Shown here: one piece after another, positions 22,355 to 34,301 of the stretch
How positions within the stretch are numbered: the stretch's first letter is position 1
Layout: each line of letters starts with the position of its first letter
From: Cryptomeria japonica
Lineage: Eukaryota > Streptophyta > Pinopsida > Cupressales > Cupressaceae
Length of the DNA stretch: 57,500 nucleotides
Assembly (NCBI RefSeq): GCF_030272615.1
Contig: NC_081411.1
Coordinates: forward strand, 217,390,154 to 217,447,653
Direction of reading: 5' to 3'
Notes under the pieces: generated by a model
What the model was told of the DNA's origin: nothing
The model's database searches: none
What the model saw: the letters and a program-made list of their open reading frames with translations, nothing else
Translations under genes and position numbers: made by a program

Positions 22355-23000
22355 TCAAGAAATGAGCAATTCTAAGCTAGTTGATAAGAAAAACTAATCT
22401 AATAATGTAGAAAATCTATACCTAGAAGAGTATGCTTTAAAATGCATAGATCATTTGTATAATTGTGTTGCTTTCAAGAAACTCAAAGACCTTTAGTTTC
22501 TTTTAGAATCACATAAATGTTGTGTAAATATATAGGGGAGCCCATAAAGGAGAATGAAATTTTTTGGTATAAGTGATGGTTGTCATAGGGTGTATCTTTA
22601 AATGATCAAGATTACACACTTTTTACATGTAACTCGCAAGGAATAATTGGGAACTCTTGATAATTAAAGAAAACACACAATTGTTATCTATGTGAAGCGT
22701 GGATTTCACAACAATGAAAAACGTCACTTTTTAAAGCATAATGAAAAACTAAAAGTGTAATAGATGATTATGAAAAAAATAAGCAATTAAGGTATATCTA
22801 TACTTACTTTGATACTAAATGTCAAACATCACATTACACTTTCTTTTTTTTAGTGACATATTTTGATATTTTGATCATAATTGAATTTGTCATGTTGATT
22901 CGTCCAATATTTGGTATATATATTTCCCTTTTCAAGACGAATGATGTTATTACATTTCGATAAAATATGTTGAATTTTTGGAATGTAATATACCTCTACT
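22355..23000. repeat. Dispersed repeat shared with 45568-46000, 49608-50060 and 50400-50790
   Basis: 22355-22415 (AAGAAATGAGCAATTCTAAGC and following) matches 45568-45632 and 49608-49672. 22870-23000 (TTTTGATCATAATTGAATTTG, then ATATACCTCTACTT) matches 50400-50480 and 50735-50790. Together with the unit at 21960-22260 it suggests one longer dispersed element whose parts are present here and at 49600-51480 in different relative order. No coding frame is seen. Confidence 0.5.
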
Positions 23001-24430
23001 TACAGTTGAATTATCTTGAATCAAAATGTGCAAAGTGTGAACCACATGATCATGTGTGTAGTGTACGGAAATTTTAAGAAAATATTAATTAAAATAAATA
23101 TAAATAGTAAATTATTATTTGTATAATATGAGAAGAACCATAAGAATTCATTTTTTCATGTGTATGCTCATTTCTAGAAAGACATAACAAGTAATATAAA
23201 CTTAAGCATAAAATTACAACATTTAAATTAAAAAATTGACAACACAAACAACATGAAATATAATCATTGGTGTGGATTTTTTAAATATCACTTATATCTC
23301 ATAAAATTTAGAAAGATTTAGAATAACATTGAATTTTCTAACCAGAATAAATATGTTAATACAAACCAAAACTATGATTTTAATTATCTACCTAGAAACA
23401 TGAAGCATCTCTACAAAGAGGATAGGATATCTAAATAGTAAAATGATTTTATTGGAAATAATCTATTTGTAATTAGTAAGCCCAAAATGATACTAACGGG
23501 ATAAATATTATTTAAATAATTTTCTACATTAATTTTCATTAATTTATAGCATTTTGTTAAATTTTTATTTTACTTTAAAACATGAACTAAATTGCCATTT
23601 TATGTTGTATTAATCAATTTACATTATTATTTTTTTAATATAAAGATAATATAGTCCTTGTCATGAGCATATGGAGTATAGTTTAAATGCATTGCCTCGT
23701 ATGGGGTGGTGATAAATAAAACAAGTGCCACATAGTGGCTAGTACTTGCCTTGTTTTTAGTATAGTGTTAATAATAATTATGATTAAATTTTAATAATGA
23801 TCATATTTTAAAAATTATAATAATTAAGATAAAAAAAATTAAACATAATTATTTCATAATAATTAGAATTTTACTAGAAAAAATAATATAAATTAAAGAA
23901 ATCCTAATAAATTTTTAGTTTCAAAAAATAAAGTTAAATAATTGAAATAGTTTTAGATTTAAATCTACTTTAAAAAGTCAATTAATTAAATAAAAATAGT
24001 AATTATTTTTTAAATTCATTGTAATTTAAATATGTATAAAAGTATAATTAGTTTTAAACATATTAATTCAATAAAAGAAAATTGTAACTAAAAATAACAA
24101 ATCAATTTATTTTATTATAACATAACATTTTTTTTACTTATGTAATTATTATTATAAATATATCCCTTAAAATTTTATACAATTTGATACTTTTATTATT
24201 TGATTTGATTATAGATCTATTTATGTTATAATAATATAATATTATAAAATTTTATATTTATTTTCCTCTATAAAATATCTATAATACATATAGCAATATA
24301 AAATGCATCATAAAAATAAAGAAAGTTTAATTTTTTAGAAACAGTGGTCTGACTATTCATTTATATTTCTGGCTATATAGTTTCCACTAAAACTAATTAC
24401 TAGCACTTGCACGAAAAAGAGGTGCAATGA
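23001..24430. other. Extremely AT-rich region, no gene seen
   Basis: Long A/T runs and many TTATAATTA-type words. A 30-odd-bp phrase (AACAAGTGCCACATAGT...ACTTGCCTT, about 23718-23753) recurs at 26413-26442 and is partly self-complementary. No other structure was recognised. Confidence 0.5.
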
Positions 24431-25270
24431 TTAAGTGGATAGTAATATATACATTAAATAATATATTGAATGGTACAAAAAAAAAAGGGTAATAATAATT
24501 CATAGTATGTCATAATAAGAATATATCAATAGTTGAGATCATACTCATATGTCTCCTAAGATCCTTCATTATTGATATATCTTCTTTGTTAGAGTTAGGG
24601 TTAGTGTTAAGGTTAGGTATAGGATTAGGGTTAGAGTTAAAATTTAAATTAGGGTTAAAGTTAGGGATTGGTTAAGATTAAGTTCAAGGTTATGGTTAGA
24701 AATTGAATCAAGGTTAGCATAGGGCTTAAAGTTAGAATTGAGTTTGAGGGTTGGAGATAGGATAATGGTTAGGATCAAGATTATGATCATAATTAAGATT
24801 GTAGAGAGAACCATAACATTAATTACATCTTAACACGTAACACTATCTCTAACTGTAACTTAAATCTTAGAAGCACCAACTTCTATACTAATTGAACTCT
24901 AAAGATATAAGATAATAATCTAAATTATGATTCATAAAAAATAAAGTAGTAAGATAATTCAGATATTGTAAAGATGAATATATTAAATATTATATAATTT
25001 CAAACTTTAAAATAGTTGCATATTTATTTTTAATAAAATAATGTTTAGAAATTTGTACAATAATTTTAAACTAAAAAATATTATACCCTAATCGTAATAC
25101 TTACCATAGCCCTAACCCTATTCTAAGCTCTATCTTAGAATGGAAACCTTAATTTTAACCAATTGTTAACCCTAATCTTAAGCTATCCTTAATCTTAACC
25201 CTAAGTACAATTAAAAGATACTACATATTATTTGATATTGGTAAATATTATTTAATATGTACATTAGACG
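24430..25270. repeat. Inverted pair of degenerate telomere-like tracts
   Basis: 24591-24790 carries many degenerate copies of TTAGGG/TTAGGTT/TTAAGGTT on +. 25081-25206 carries CCCTAA/ACCCTA/CTTAACC words on +, the reverse complement. The ~290-bp centre is AT-rich and non-repetitive. Outside the tracts, ATTAAATAATATATTGAATGG (about 24453) is roughly mirrored by ATATTATTTAATATGTACATT (about 25247), so the inverted symmetry extends beyond the TTAGGG words. The plant telomere repeat is normally TTTAGGG; here TTAGGG spacing predominates and is irregular. Confidence 0.55.
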
Positions 25271-27460
25271 ATTGTAATTCAATTCATAAAAGATGGTAAT
25301 GTTGTAATAGAATAATTTTATAAATTTTATAATCATTTTTTGTTGTAAAATAATTTCCAAATCATTCAAATTAAATTTAGAATAAGAGATAATTTTTATT
25401 TGTCAAGTTATCATAAATAAAAAGCATACACGCAAAAAATTAGTATGCTTTTCAAAAGTCCCAAAAACAAAATTGCTTATTAGTATTTAATATAATTTTT
25501 TGAATTGAATTAAGTATTACCTTTAAGGAAAGTGTATATTTTCATTGTAATGTTTATACTATATTATAAAAATCAATATTATTTTATTAATATGAATTGT
25601 AATTAATTTACATAATTACAAATTAAATTTTACATTAAGCTAATTATTTGATCTAACTAAATTCATAATAAACACATAAATTATTTTTTATTTAAGAAAG
25701 AAATATTCTTGCTATATGTATTCGTATACAAGAAAAAATCACATGGATAGCAAAAGCCTATGGCTGATTATTTTGGATTTTCTAAAAATCCGCTTATAAC
25801 AGCTAAATTGTATTTAGCCAATATGTGTAGAAAAAAATAATTTTCGTAATTTATAATGTTAAAAATTGTACAATTAGACCTTGGTAAATAAAAAGATTGA
25901 AAAAATTAAAAGTTAAAATTTGTTTGTGATTGGTTCAAATTAATTTTTTTAATAACTAGTTAACTGGAAAAACAAAAAACTCATTACAATAGTATTGGCT
26001 AACGGCAAGTACTAATAACGTGGACTCAATGTGAGCTGTGGATAAAAGTTTTTGTGGATTTATAATATCAGTACATAAATATAAAGCTTATTTTACTAGT
26101 GATTATAGAAAAAAGTAGAAAATAAATAAATAATTTATTTGATTAGATTATATTTAATGTCAAAGAGATTTTTTTTAGATTGGTTTAATTAAATTATTAT
26201 TTATATATTCAATAAGTTGAAAGCACTATCATATCATTTATATTTTAGTTTCTTTAAAATGATTATAAGATGAATATTTTACAATTGATTGAAGTAAACT
26301 ATCCAATGTTGTATACAAGTATGCTAATTTTTTATTCAAAAATAATATATATTTTTAAATTATTAGAAACAATTGTTTCAATATGTTCAAATAGATATAA
26401 ATGCGTAGAGAAACAAGTGCCACATAGTACTTGCCTTTTTAGTATTGCAATAATAATGATTTTTTTTGTTTAAAAGTAGGTTGAATAATAATATAATAGA
26501 GAATGCCCATAATTATAACATAGTTAAAAAACTAATCTTAATCCTAATCATTATCATAATGATTTTAAAATTATAATAATAAATAAGAATTAAGATTAAA
26601 GTTATAATATAATTAAGAATTATAAATTAAGTCATAATCATTTATATAAATTATAACCCTCAAATGAATAATAATAATCTTAATTTTAATTAATAATTAT
26701 TTAATTGAAAAATTTCTTATAATTATTTTTAATAGATTTATTATTATATATTTTGAGTAATGTTATTATTAATAAATGATTTATAATTAATATATCAATC
26801 TTTAAATAATATTAAATCTATATTAAATCTTTATATATTATATGATAAGGATATATAATATTGTATCTCATTTATGTTATAATTAAATATGTTAATAATA
26901 TTTGTTAATAATATGCATGATATTAAATTATTTATTCAAAACCTTAATCTCATTTTTTTATATTTTAATAATTTAATATATTTAACCTTACTAATATATT
27001 ATTAGATATAATTTTATTATTCATTGATTATTTTATAATTAACATATTTAATTTTGTTTTTATTTTAATATCAAAAATGTATTTAATCTTAATATAATAA
27101 TTTTAATTATATTATTGTGTATATAGACTTAAATATAATAATAATATTTATCTTTAATCTAATATTAAATTTAATTATATACTATATAGAAAATATATAT
27201 TAATATTTTATTAAAGATATATTTATAACTAAAATAGAGCTCTAAATATTCTATAAACATTCCAAATATTCCAAAAAAAAAAATGCAAACAATTAAACTA
27301 AGGGCATCTAAAATCTTGAAGTGCTAGTTAAAATATCCTAATCTAAAAGACTCAAATATATCCTTTACAATATTCCCCTAAATTTACAAGGGTTTACCAC
27401 AAACAATCCAGACTTATGTCAGAAAATATTAAATAAATAAATATCATCTCTCTTTGGTAA
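25271..27460. other. Extremely AT-rich region up to the LINE
   Basis: Dominated by A/T, with repeated TTAATAATAT and ATAATTAAGA words. It contains the second copy of the AAGTGCCACATAGT..ACTTGCC phrase (26413-26442). The one ATG frame of note (26270-26473) is Ile/Tyr-rich low-complexity translation and is not considered a gene. 27290-27415 has A-rich text resembling 33830-33950. Confidence 0.45.
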
Positions 27461-27735
27461 AAATTTTAGTGATTTGGGAAACGACGACTCTGCATGTGCA
27501 TGGGTGTTGTGATAGGGCCAACGTGCCCTAGCATGTGTCTCGTGCTCTTCTTGCTTCATTCTAGTGGGGGTTTCTTTCTTGCTGGGGGTCGACTTTTGCT
27601 TGCCGGTGGTCAGGTTTTTTTGCAACCCTTTTCTGTTTCTTCTACTCTGGTTTGTTGTTGGGGTGTATGGGGTATTGGGGTTGGGTTTTTCTTGCCTCTT
27701 CTTTTTCTTCTTTTGGTATTTTCTCTGGATCCATG

Positions 27736-28849
27736 GAGAATAGAGGATTGTCCTCTTCACAGATGGTCTCTGGAGATCTCAATATGGCAGATCCGTCACA
27801 TTTGATGCATGCATGTGGAAAGGAACACATTGGTCACTCCCAATTAGGGGCAGATAGTTATTCTTTTAAAGAGCCTTTTTGCATGAAAAACTTGAATGGT
27901 TGTTTGGAGAGATACTAAGATCGTCCAGTTCTGGTTATTCAACCTGAGCAAATTTCAGAGGATGTTGAATATTGGTGCAATCATGCTCTCATATGTAAAT
28001 TTATTGATCTTTGCCTCTCTATACCTATTTTGGAGTCTTGGGCATGCCGTGTCTAGAATCCTGAAGGAGACATGGAGCTACTTATGGCAGCCAATAACTA
28101 TTTTCAGGTTATTTTTTCCAACCTGGCAGACAAGAAAAAGGCTTTTGAGGGTGGCCCTTATTTTTCAACCAGGTGGTACTCTTTATCAAACCTTGGCATA
28201 TTGGATTTAATTCTACTGAGGAGCTTCTCTCTCATGTTCCTGTGTGGATTCGATTGCCGAGGCTTCAGTTGGAATTCTGGAGAAAAGATATTCTTCACTC
28301 AATCTCACTGCTTCTTGGTAAACCCGTGAGTTCGGCTTCACAAACTCAAGATTGAAAGGTAATTTCCTACACTCGTATATGTGTAGAAGTTTATTTAAAT
28401 AATCCTTTGCTAGACTCTATGGAAATCTGTTTGGGGACATCTTCTTGATCCAACAGTTGGACAATGAGACCCTACCATTTAGATGCAAAATTTGTCATGA
28501 AAATGGTCATTTACAACGGAGATGTCCTAGAAATATATCTTCTAAACTAGCTGTTTCCGATCCTCCTCACTCTATTTTGGGGGAAGATAAGGGGAAAGCC
28601 CCTATGCCTAATGGTTCTGCTGATAAAGATGGCTTCATTCCTATTAAAACTTGGAATAAAGACAAGGGAAAGAAGAGAAACTGGTTGGATAGGAAAAATG
28701 TTGTCACCCTAAATAGGTTTGAGGTTCTAAATGATTTGGTCCAAGAGGAAGGAGTTCTAGTTGAAATGTCCTTGGGTGCCCAATTTCAACATGAGGTGCT
28801 AGATGGGGATTGCAAGAAAGAGGGTCGGGCCCTATCTTCAGAGAATTAA
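27736..28849 (+). pseudogene. LINE ORF1: DUF4283-like and CCHC zinc knuckle
   Basis: ORF1 would supply the RNA-binding nucleocapsid of the LINE. A frame from ATG 27736 stops at about 27916. Later segments read GGPYFSTRWYSLSNLG (about 28152) and, in another frame, LSHVPVWIRLPRLQLEFW (about 28210-28275), the end of the DUF4283 domain typical of plant LINE ORF1. A CCHC knuckle CKICHENGHLQRRC (28484-28525) follows, then a Lys/Asp-rich tail ending at TAA 28847-28849. At least one frameshift lies between the DUF4283 pieces, plus nonsense codons. Confidence 0.75.
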
Positions 28850-29166
28850 CAAGATGTTCAAATGGTTAAGGATTTGCCTTCCCATGGTCAGGTCAACAAA
28901 GATCTTAGTGAGTCACAAGTCCCTGACGGTGCAGTGGTCATGGTGTCTAATCCTCCTTCTACTATAGTAGCCTTAGGTTCAGTGAAGAGTAACAAAGCCC
29001 CACCTATTTTAGTCTTGCAGTAGAAGATCCCCAAAAAGGGATCTCTAGACAAACCTTAAAGGAGTGGATGAAAAACAGATCAGGAAAAGGTTAAGCTTAT
29101 TGGTGATACTTTGGTTGAGTCGGGGTCTGCGAAGCCCATTGATTCCCACTTCTCTCAACCACATAA
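28850..29166 (+). other. LINE ORF1-ORF2 intergenic part
   Basis: About 320 bp between the ORF1 stop and the ORF2 start. The sequence still looks protein-like in patches (Val/Ser/Lys-rich, interrupted by stops), so ORF1 may once have extended into it. Confidence 0.4.
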
Positions 29167-32100
29167 ATGATTATGCTCTCATGGAATGTAAGGGGGTTCA
29201 ACAATATCCCTAGACAAAAGGTTGTTCACAGATTAATTGACTCTAAGTTTCCTAAGGTTGTTTTTATTCAGAAAACCAAGCTTTCAGTGGATGGTTTAAC
29301 CAGTTGTGCTTTTCATGTCTGGCCCCAAGGCCTTTGGCAGGGAGTGACCTCTCATGGCAGTTTAGGGGGGGTTGCTTGCTTCTGGAACCCAAGGAAATTT
29401 TCCCCTTTGTGGTGGTTTTCTAGCAAGTCTTCCATTTCTATGGTCGCTTCTAGCTTTCAGACTGGAGCAAGATGCCTCTTCTCTAATATTTATGCTCATA
29501 TTGATCTTGTGGGTAAGTCTCATCTTTGGGCTCACATCAATCTTGTTCGGGCTTAGGAGCCTTTTCTCCCTTGGATTTTGGTTGGAGATTTTAGTGTCGT
29601 TACTAGTTTGGAGGAAAAGCAAGGTGGGTTATTCAGGTTTGATCCTTCCTCAAATTTACTCAGAGATAATATTGGTCTCTTGAATCTCATTTATGTGAAG
29701 CCAATTAATGGTGTCCTTACATGGAATAATAGGAGGAATTGTGTTGAGGCTATCTCTAAAAGGCTTGATGGATTTTTGGTTTCCTGCTTTTGGGTACATG
29801 ATAGGTGGTCCACTAGTTCAAAAATTCTTGATTGGAGGGGTTCTGATCATTGGCCTATTAAGCTTTCTATTATATCTTTTAGAACCTCAAAAAATCCCTC
29901 TTTCAAATTTTAATTGATGTATCTTCGTGATCAATCATTGAGGGATCTTATGGTTGATTGGTGGTATGAAGGGGTGCCTAATCACAGGTGGCCTATGTAC
30001 TCCTTAGAGAAGAGATTACAACATGTAAAATATAGGCTAAAGAGGTGGAATAAATAATGTTTTGGGAACCTGCATAGACACAAGATGATAGCTCAATCCA
30101 AGCTAGATGAGGTTATGTGTCAAATTAGGGATCAAGGTATGACTATGGAGCTCAGTAGGGCCACGTCTCTTGCTCTAAAGGACTTAGAAGAGTGGGAGTT
30201 GCGTGAGGAGATTTTCTAGAAACAATAGTCTCATGTGGATTGGCTCCAAGAAGGTGATAGAAACACTACTTTTTTTCATTATTCTGTTAAGGCTCGGAGG
30301 TATGGTAACTCTATTACCTCTCTCATTTCTTCAGAAGGGGTATATCTTTCATCTAAAGAAGAAATTGCTACAGAAGTTGTCAGTTTTTTTTCTAATTTGT
30401 TTACCAAAGAGGATTCTGAAGCTATGGTGGAAGAGAGGGCCATCTTGAATTGTATTCCCCCTCTTGTCTTTGTTTAAATGAATGATGCTCTCTTGCACCC
30501 CATTTTGTTGTCTGAACTTGAGAAGGTTGTGTTTCAAATGAAAAAGGCAAGGCTCATGGCCCTGACGGGTTTCCTATTGAGTTTTTTTCAAGAATTTTGG
30601 GGGATTATAAAGTATGATCTTCTAGATGTGGTTCAAGAATATCATAGGAATAAAAAAATGCTCAAATCTATGAATTCTACCTTCTTGTCTCTCATTCCTA
30701 AGAAGGAGGGGGCTAATAGCTTGGATCAGTATAGGCCTATTGCTTTATGTAATGTTGTCTACAAGATAATCACTAAATTGATTGTTGAACAACTCAAACC
30801 TCTACTCTGCACTTTGGTTTCTAAGGAGAAAGGTGGTTTCATTGATGGAAGATAGATCCTTGATGGAGTTGTGATAGTGATGGAGGCTATTCATTCGATG
30901 GCTTCCTCTAAGGAGAAGGCTATGTTTATTAAACTTGACATGGCCAAAGCTTATGATAGGGTGAGTTGGGATTTCTTACAAAAGATCCTTTTTGCTTTTG
31001 GTTCAGGAGAAGAGTGGGTGAATTGGGTTCCTAGTTGTGTGACTTCCACCTCTTTCTCAGTTCTTATTAATGGAAAACCCTCTAAATTGTCTAGTGCTTC
31101 ACGAGGGCTTCAGCAAGGGGACCCTTTATCTCCCTATTTATTTATTCTCATGGCTGAAATTCTTAGCAGATTTATCACTTCCTAGGTGAGACATGGTCTT
31201 ATTTAGGGCTAGAGTTGGAGTAATGCTCTACCTCCCTACTCCAATCTTCAGTTTGTGGATGACATAGGTTTGATGGGCAGAGCCAGAATCAATGATGCGG
31301 TGAATTTCAAGAGAGTGTTGGATATCTATTGCAAAGCCTCAGGTCAAAAAATTAATGAAGATAAATCACCCATATATTTATTTAACACCCCTCAGCTTAT
31401 TGAGAATAGGATTGGCAGGATCCTCATATTTTAGACAGGGTCCCTTCCTTTGTTGTACCTTGGGATTCCTTTAGATTTGGGGGTTCAACGTGAAGATTTT
31501 TGGCAACGAATTTTGGATAAATTTCTTTGTAAGGTTAATCATTGGACTTACAGGTGGTTATCCTCTGCTAGAAGAGAGACTCTTCTAAAGAGTGTGGTGC
31601 AAGCTCTTCCCATCTATAGGTGTTTTGTGTAGGTTCCCCCCTCCAGCTTTGTGAGAGAGTTCGATGCTCTTTCCCATCAATTTCTTTCGTCTAGTAGTTT
31701 TCTTTCTTCTAAGTTGAGTTTAGTTAAATGGGACTCTGTTTGTAGATCGAGACATGCTGGGGGTCTTGGCCTCAGAGCTATTGCTTTGGTTAGCAAGGCC
31801 TTGGCGGCTAAGTTGTATTGGAGGTGGTGTAACAGTCAGGATCAGGATTGGGCCAATATTTTAACCCACAAGTATCTCCCTGGTGCTAATGATCATGAGG
31901 TGTCACATCTTAGTTTAGTGGGTAGGGGCTCTTGTATCTGGGATACTCTTAAAATGGTGCCTAACATATTAAAGATGACATTTTATGGATTTGTAAAAGA
32001 GGCTCTGAAGCTCTTTTTTGGCAAGACTCTTGGGATGGTCACCCTCCCATTTTGTCTAGTTATTTAGAGCTTCAACCTCTTTCCAACATTTTCACTGATG

Positions 32101-33469
32101 TTGGATGGGTTAAGGTGGAGAATTTTAAAATAGTTAGACACATTGGATAGGTTGAGGTGACTTGTTGGAAGGATCCTCTTGAATGGCCCTTGGGTATTTT
32201 GGATGAAGATCATGTGGTGTTGGTTAATATCTTGGAGGGTAGGCTATGTAGGTCCTTCAAGGAGAGAGATATTTTGGCTTGTGGTCCTAATCCAAAAGGC
32301 AAGTTTTCTGTTGCTAAAGGTTATGCTCAACTTGATAGGAAATTGCATGGCTTGATGGATGTTCCCTGGTGGAAGAAGGTTTGGAATAGCTTCTCTTGGT
32401 CGAAATGTAATTTCTTCTTATGACTATTTGCTCAGAGGAAATGCCTCACATGGGAGAATTTTCATAAGAGAGGCTTCTAGGGACCATCTATTTGTTATCT
32501 TTGTATGCATAATGAGGAAAACTGCTCCCACTTGTTTTTTCTTTGCCCTTTCTCTAGGGAGATTTGGCACAAGTGGTGGGAGGCTTAGCAACATGCTTGT
32601 TTTCATGCTACCTCCTTAATTGAATTTTGGGATAGCTTGGGCAGATCCCTAGCAAAGATCTATTTTCTTCAAGTGGCCTAGGCTATTGGGCCAGCTCTTA
32701 TTATCTAGAATTTATGGCTAGAAAGGAATCAAAGGGTCTCTTGTGATTCACATATAGGGAGTCCTCAGTTGTGGTAGAAGATAGTTAATAGGCTTAAGGA
32801 GACAATCTCGGCTAAGTGCAATTTGTCTGAAAATGTTGATCTGGGTGATTATGCTATTGTAAGGAATCTGCAATTGGAAAACATTAAAATGGACCGTGCT
32901 GCTGGAAATAGATCTCGACATGCAAAGCAGCGGATAAGTAGAGATGGAAGGTGGATTCCCCCTCCGGTGGGAATCTTAAAAATTAATATAGATGGCTCTT
33001 CCCGTGGGAATCCTGGACATGCGGGTATTGGATGTATAGGTAGAGCTGATGATGGTTGTGCAATTTTTTTCTTCTCTATTGGGAAACACTCTAACAATCT
33101 TATGGAAGCCCTAGCTATTAGGATTATTGTTGAGTGAGGTTGTTCTTTAGGATGGAGGAATATTATTTGTGAGTCAGATTCTCAGATTGTTGTGGACATG
33201 TTGAACCAACAAAATTTGAATGATGTGAGTTGGCAATTAGCTTCCGTGGTCAGACAGATTTTACAAATGTGTAATACATTGGAATTTGTCTCCTTTTGTC
33301 ATATTCCCAATGAGTGGAATAGAGTGGCTGATTGTTTGGCCAAGTTGGCTTCAGAGCATGTTCATGGTTGGGATTTTAGTGGAAGGGATGGTATACCTCT
33401 GCATTATCTTGAAATTTTAGACAAGATAATGGTAGAAGATAGGATGACGCAAGAGCACCCAGTGGTGTA
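29167..33469 (+). pseudogene. LINE ORF2: endonuclease, reverse transcriptase, RNase H
   Basis: Starts with MIMLSWNVRGFNN (APE-type endonuclease N-terminus; the N is catalytic-site related). It continues with LVGDFSV (about 29578) and SDHWPIKL (about 29842), the conserved D/H end of the nuclease. The RT blocks are YRPIALCNVVYKIITKLI (about 30731-30784), IKLDMAKAYDRVSWDFL (about 30928-30978), GLQQGDPLSPYLFIL (about 31108) and the catalytic FVDD (about 31252). LLYLGIPLD (31450) and the thumb follow. A zinc-finger-like connector lies near 32480-32570. RNase H has INIDGSSRGNPG (about 32983), MEAL (about 33103), ESDSQ (about 33172) and NRVADCLAKLA (about 33319), so all acidic residues are visible. 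The frame is broken by many TAG and some TAA codons, for example near 29554, 30046, 30219, 30226, 30853, 31183 and 31630, and by a few frame changes in the connector. It is a dead copy of the main engine of the LINE. Confidence 0.87.
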
Positions 33470-33797
33470 GGATCAATTTCCCTTTTATGTTTGTTTCATT
33501 TTAAATGTCATTTTTGAGGCCCTTCGCGACTCTAGATGAGCCTGGTTTTTGGTGTAATTCTAAAGTAGCTAGCTCTACAATGCCATCTTTTTGAGGGCTT
33601 TCTGAAGAGGTATTATCATTGGAAATCTGTCAATCAGATCTATTGCTATGGTCACTAGACTTTGTAGTGGTGGTTCTTTTAGGATCCTTTTAGTTATTGT
33701 TGTTGTCTTGGTGGGCCTAAGGCCTATTCTTTGTAATTCTATGTTTTTTGAATAAACATTTACCCCTTTTTTCAAAAAAAGGAAATTCAGAGATTTG

Positions 33798-34301
33798 CAA
33801 AATGTTCACAAAAAACTCAAAATCATCAGTCACTATAAAACCGCTACAAATAGGTAAATACACAACAATATTTAACAAAGCCTTAACAAAAAAATCCATA
33901 ATAATCCTCTAAACTTCCAAGGATTTGCTTAACATTCAGAGGCGCCTCTAAAAATATAGGTTTCTTGCCATGAAAAAACTATTTAAAAGAAAAAACCAAA
34001 AAAAAAAGTGTTCACCTTACTGTATTACAAAAAAACTTTTAAGGGTTTTCAAGATATTAATAGAAGCTTCAAAAAAGTACAAAATATCTGCTCTAAAAGC
34101 CCTTTTAAATTAACTAAAAGTCAAAATGCACATCAAATTTTAGGGTCCCTACCATTAACTTTAGAACATAATAGAGAGTCACATTCTATGTCAAATAATC
34201 TAAAGCATTTAGCGTCCTTAAAGAAACCATTTATTAAAAACAAATCTAAGGCAAAACAGTCAGGTTCCTAAAATGGAAACCCTGGTAGCAATCAAGGGAA
34301 T
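33798..34301 (+). other. A-rich leader / possible gag N-terminal region
   Basis: Strongly A-rich. From about 34008 the gag frame (same phase as 34302-38588) is open for 87 codons of Lys/Ser/Asn-rich sequence, from a GTG and not an ATG, to TAA at about 34269. It may be an N-terminal extension of gag or simply A-rich leader that happens to be open. No PBS is seen. Confidence 0.4.

Larger units (their letters stand above)
27477..33780 (+). mobile_element. L1-type LINE (non-LTR retrotransposon), near full length, dead
   Basis: A 6.3-kb element with the plant L1 order: ORF1 (DUF4283-like plus CCHC knuckle), ORF2 (endonuclease, reverse transcriptase, zinc-finger-like connector, RNase H), short 3' UTR and a 7-A tail at 33774-33780. 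Imperfect target-site duplications flank it: AAATTTTAGTGATTTG (27461-27476) and AAATTCAGAGATTTG (33783-33797). The 5' end just before the first ORF1 codons shows that it is hardly truncated. Many in-frame TAG/TAA codons kill both ORFs. The insertion sits in A-rich DNA that continues into the leader of the chromovirus to its right. Confidence 0.88.

Noticed and set aside
24591-25206. A true telomere or chromosome end
   Set aside because: Repeats are degenerate, short, in inverted orientation, and embedded between kilobases of ordinary repeats on both sides.
26270-26473. 67-codon ORF in the AT-rich region
   Set aside because: Ile/Tyr/Phe-rich translation of AT-rich DNA, with no motif and no coding-like composition change.
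27419-27830. Minus-strand ORFs at the LINE 5' end
   Set aside because: They lie opposite LINE ORF1 and contain low-complexity Lys/Pro/Thr text.
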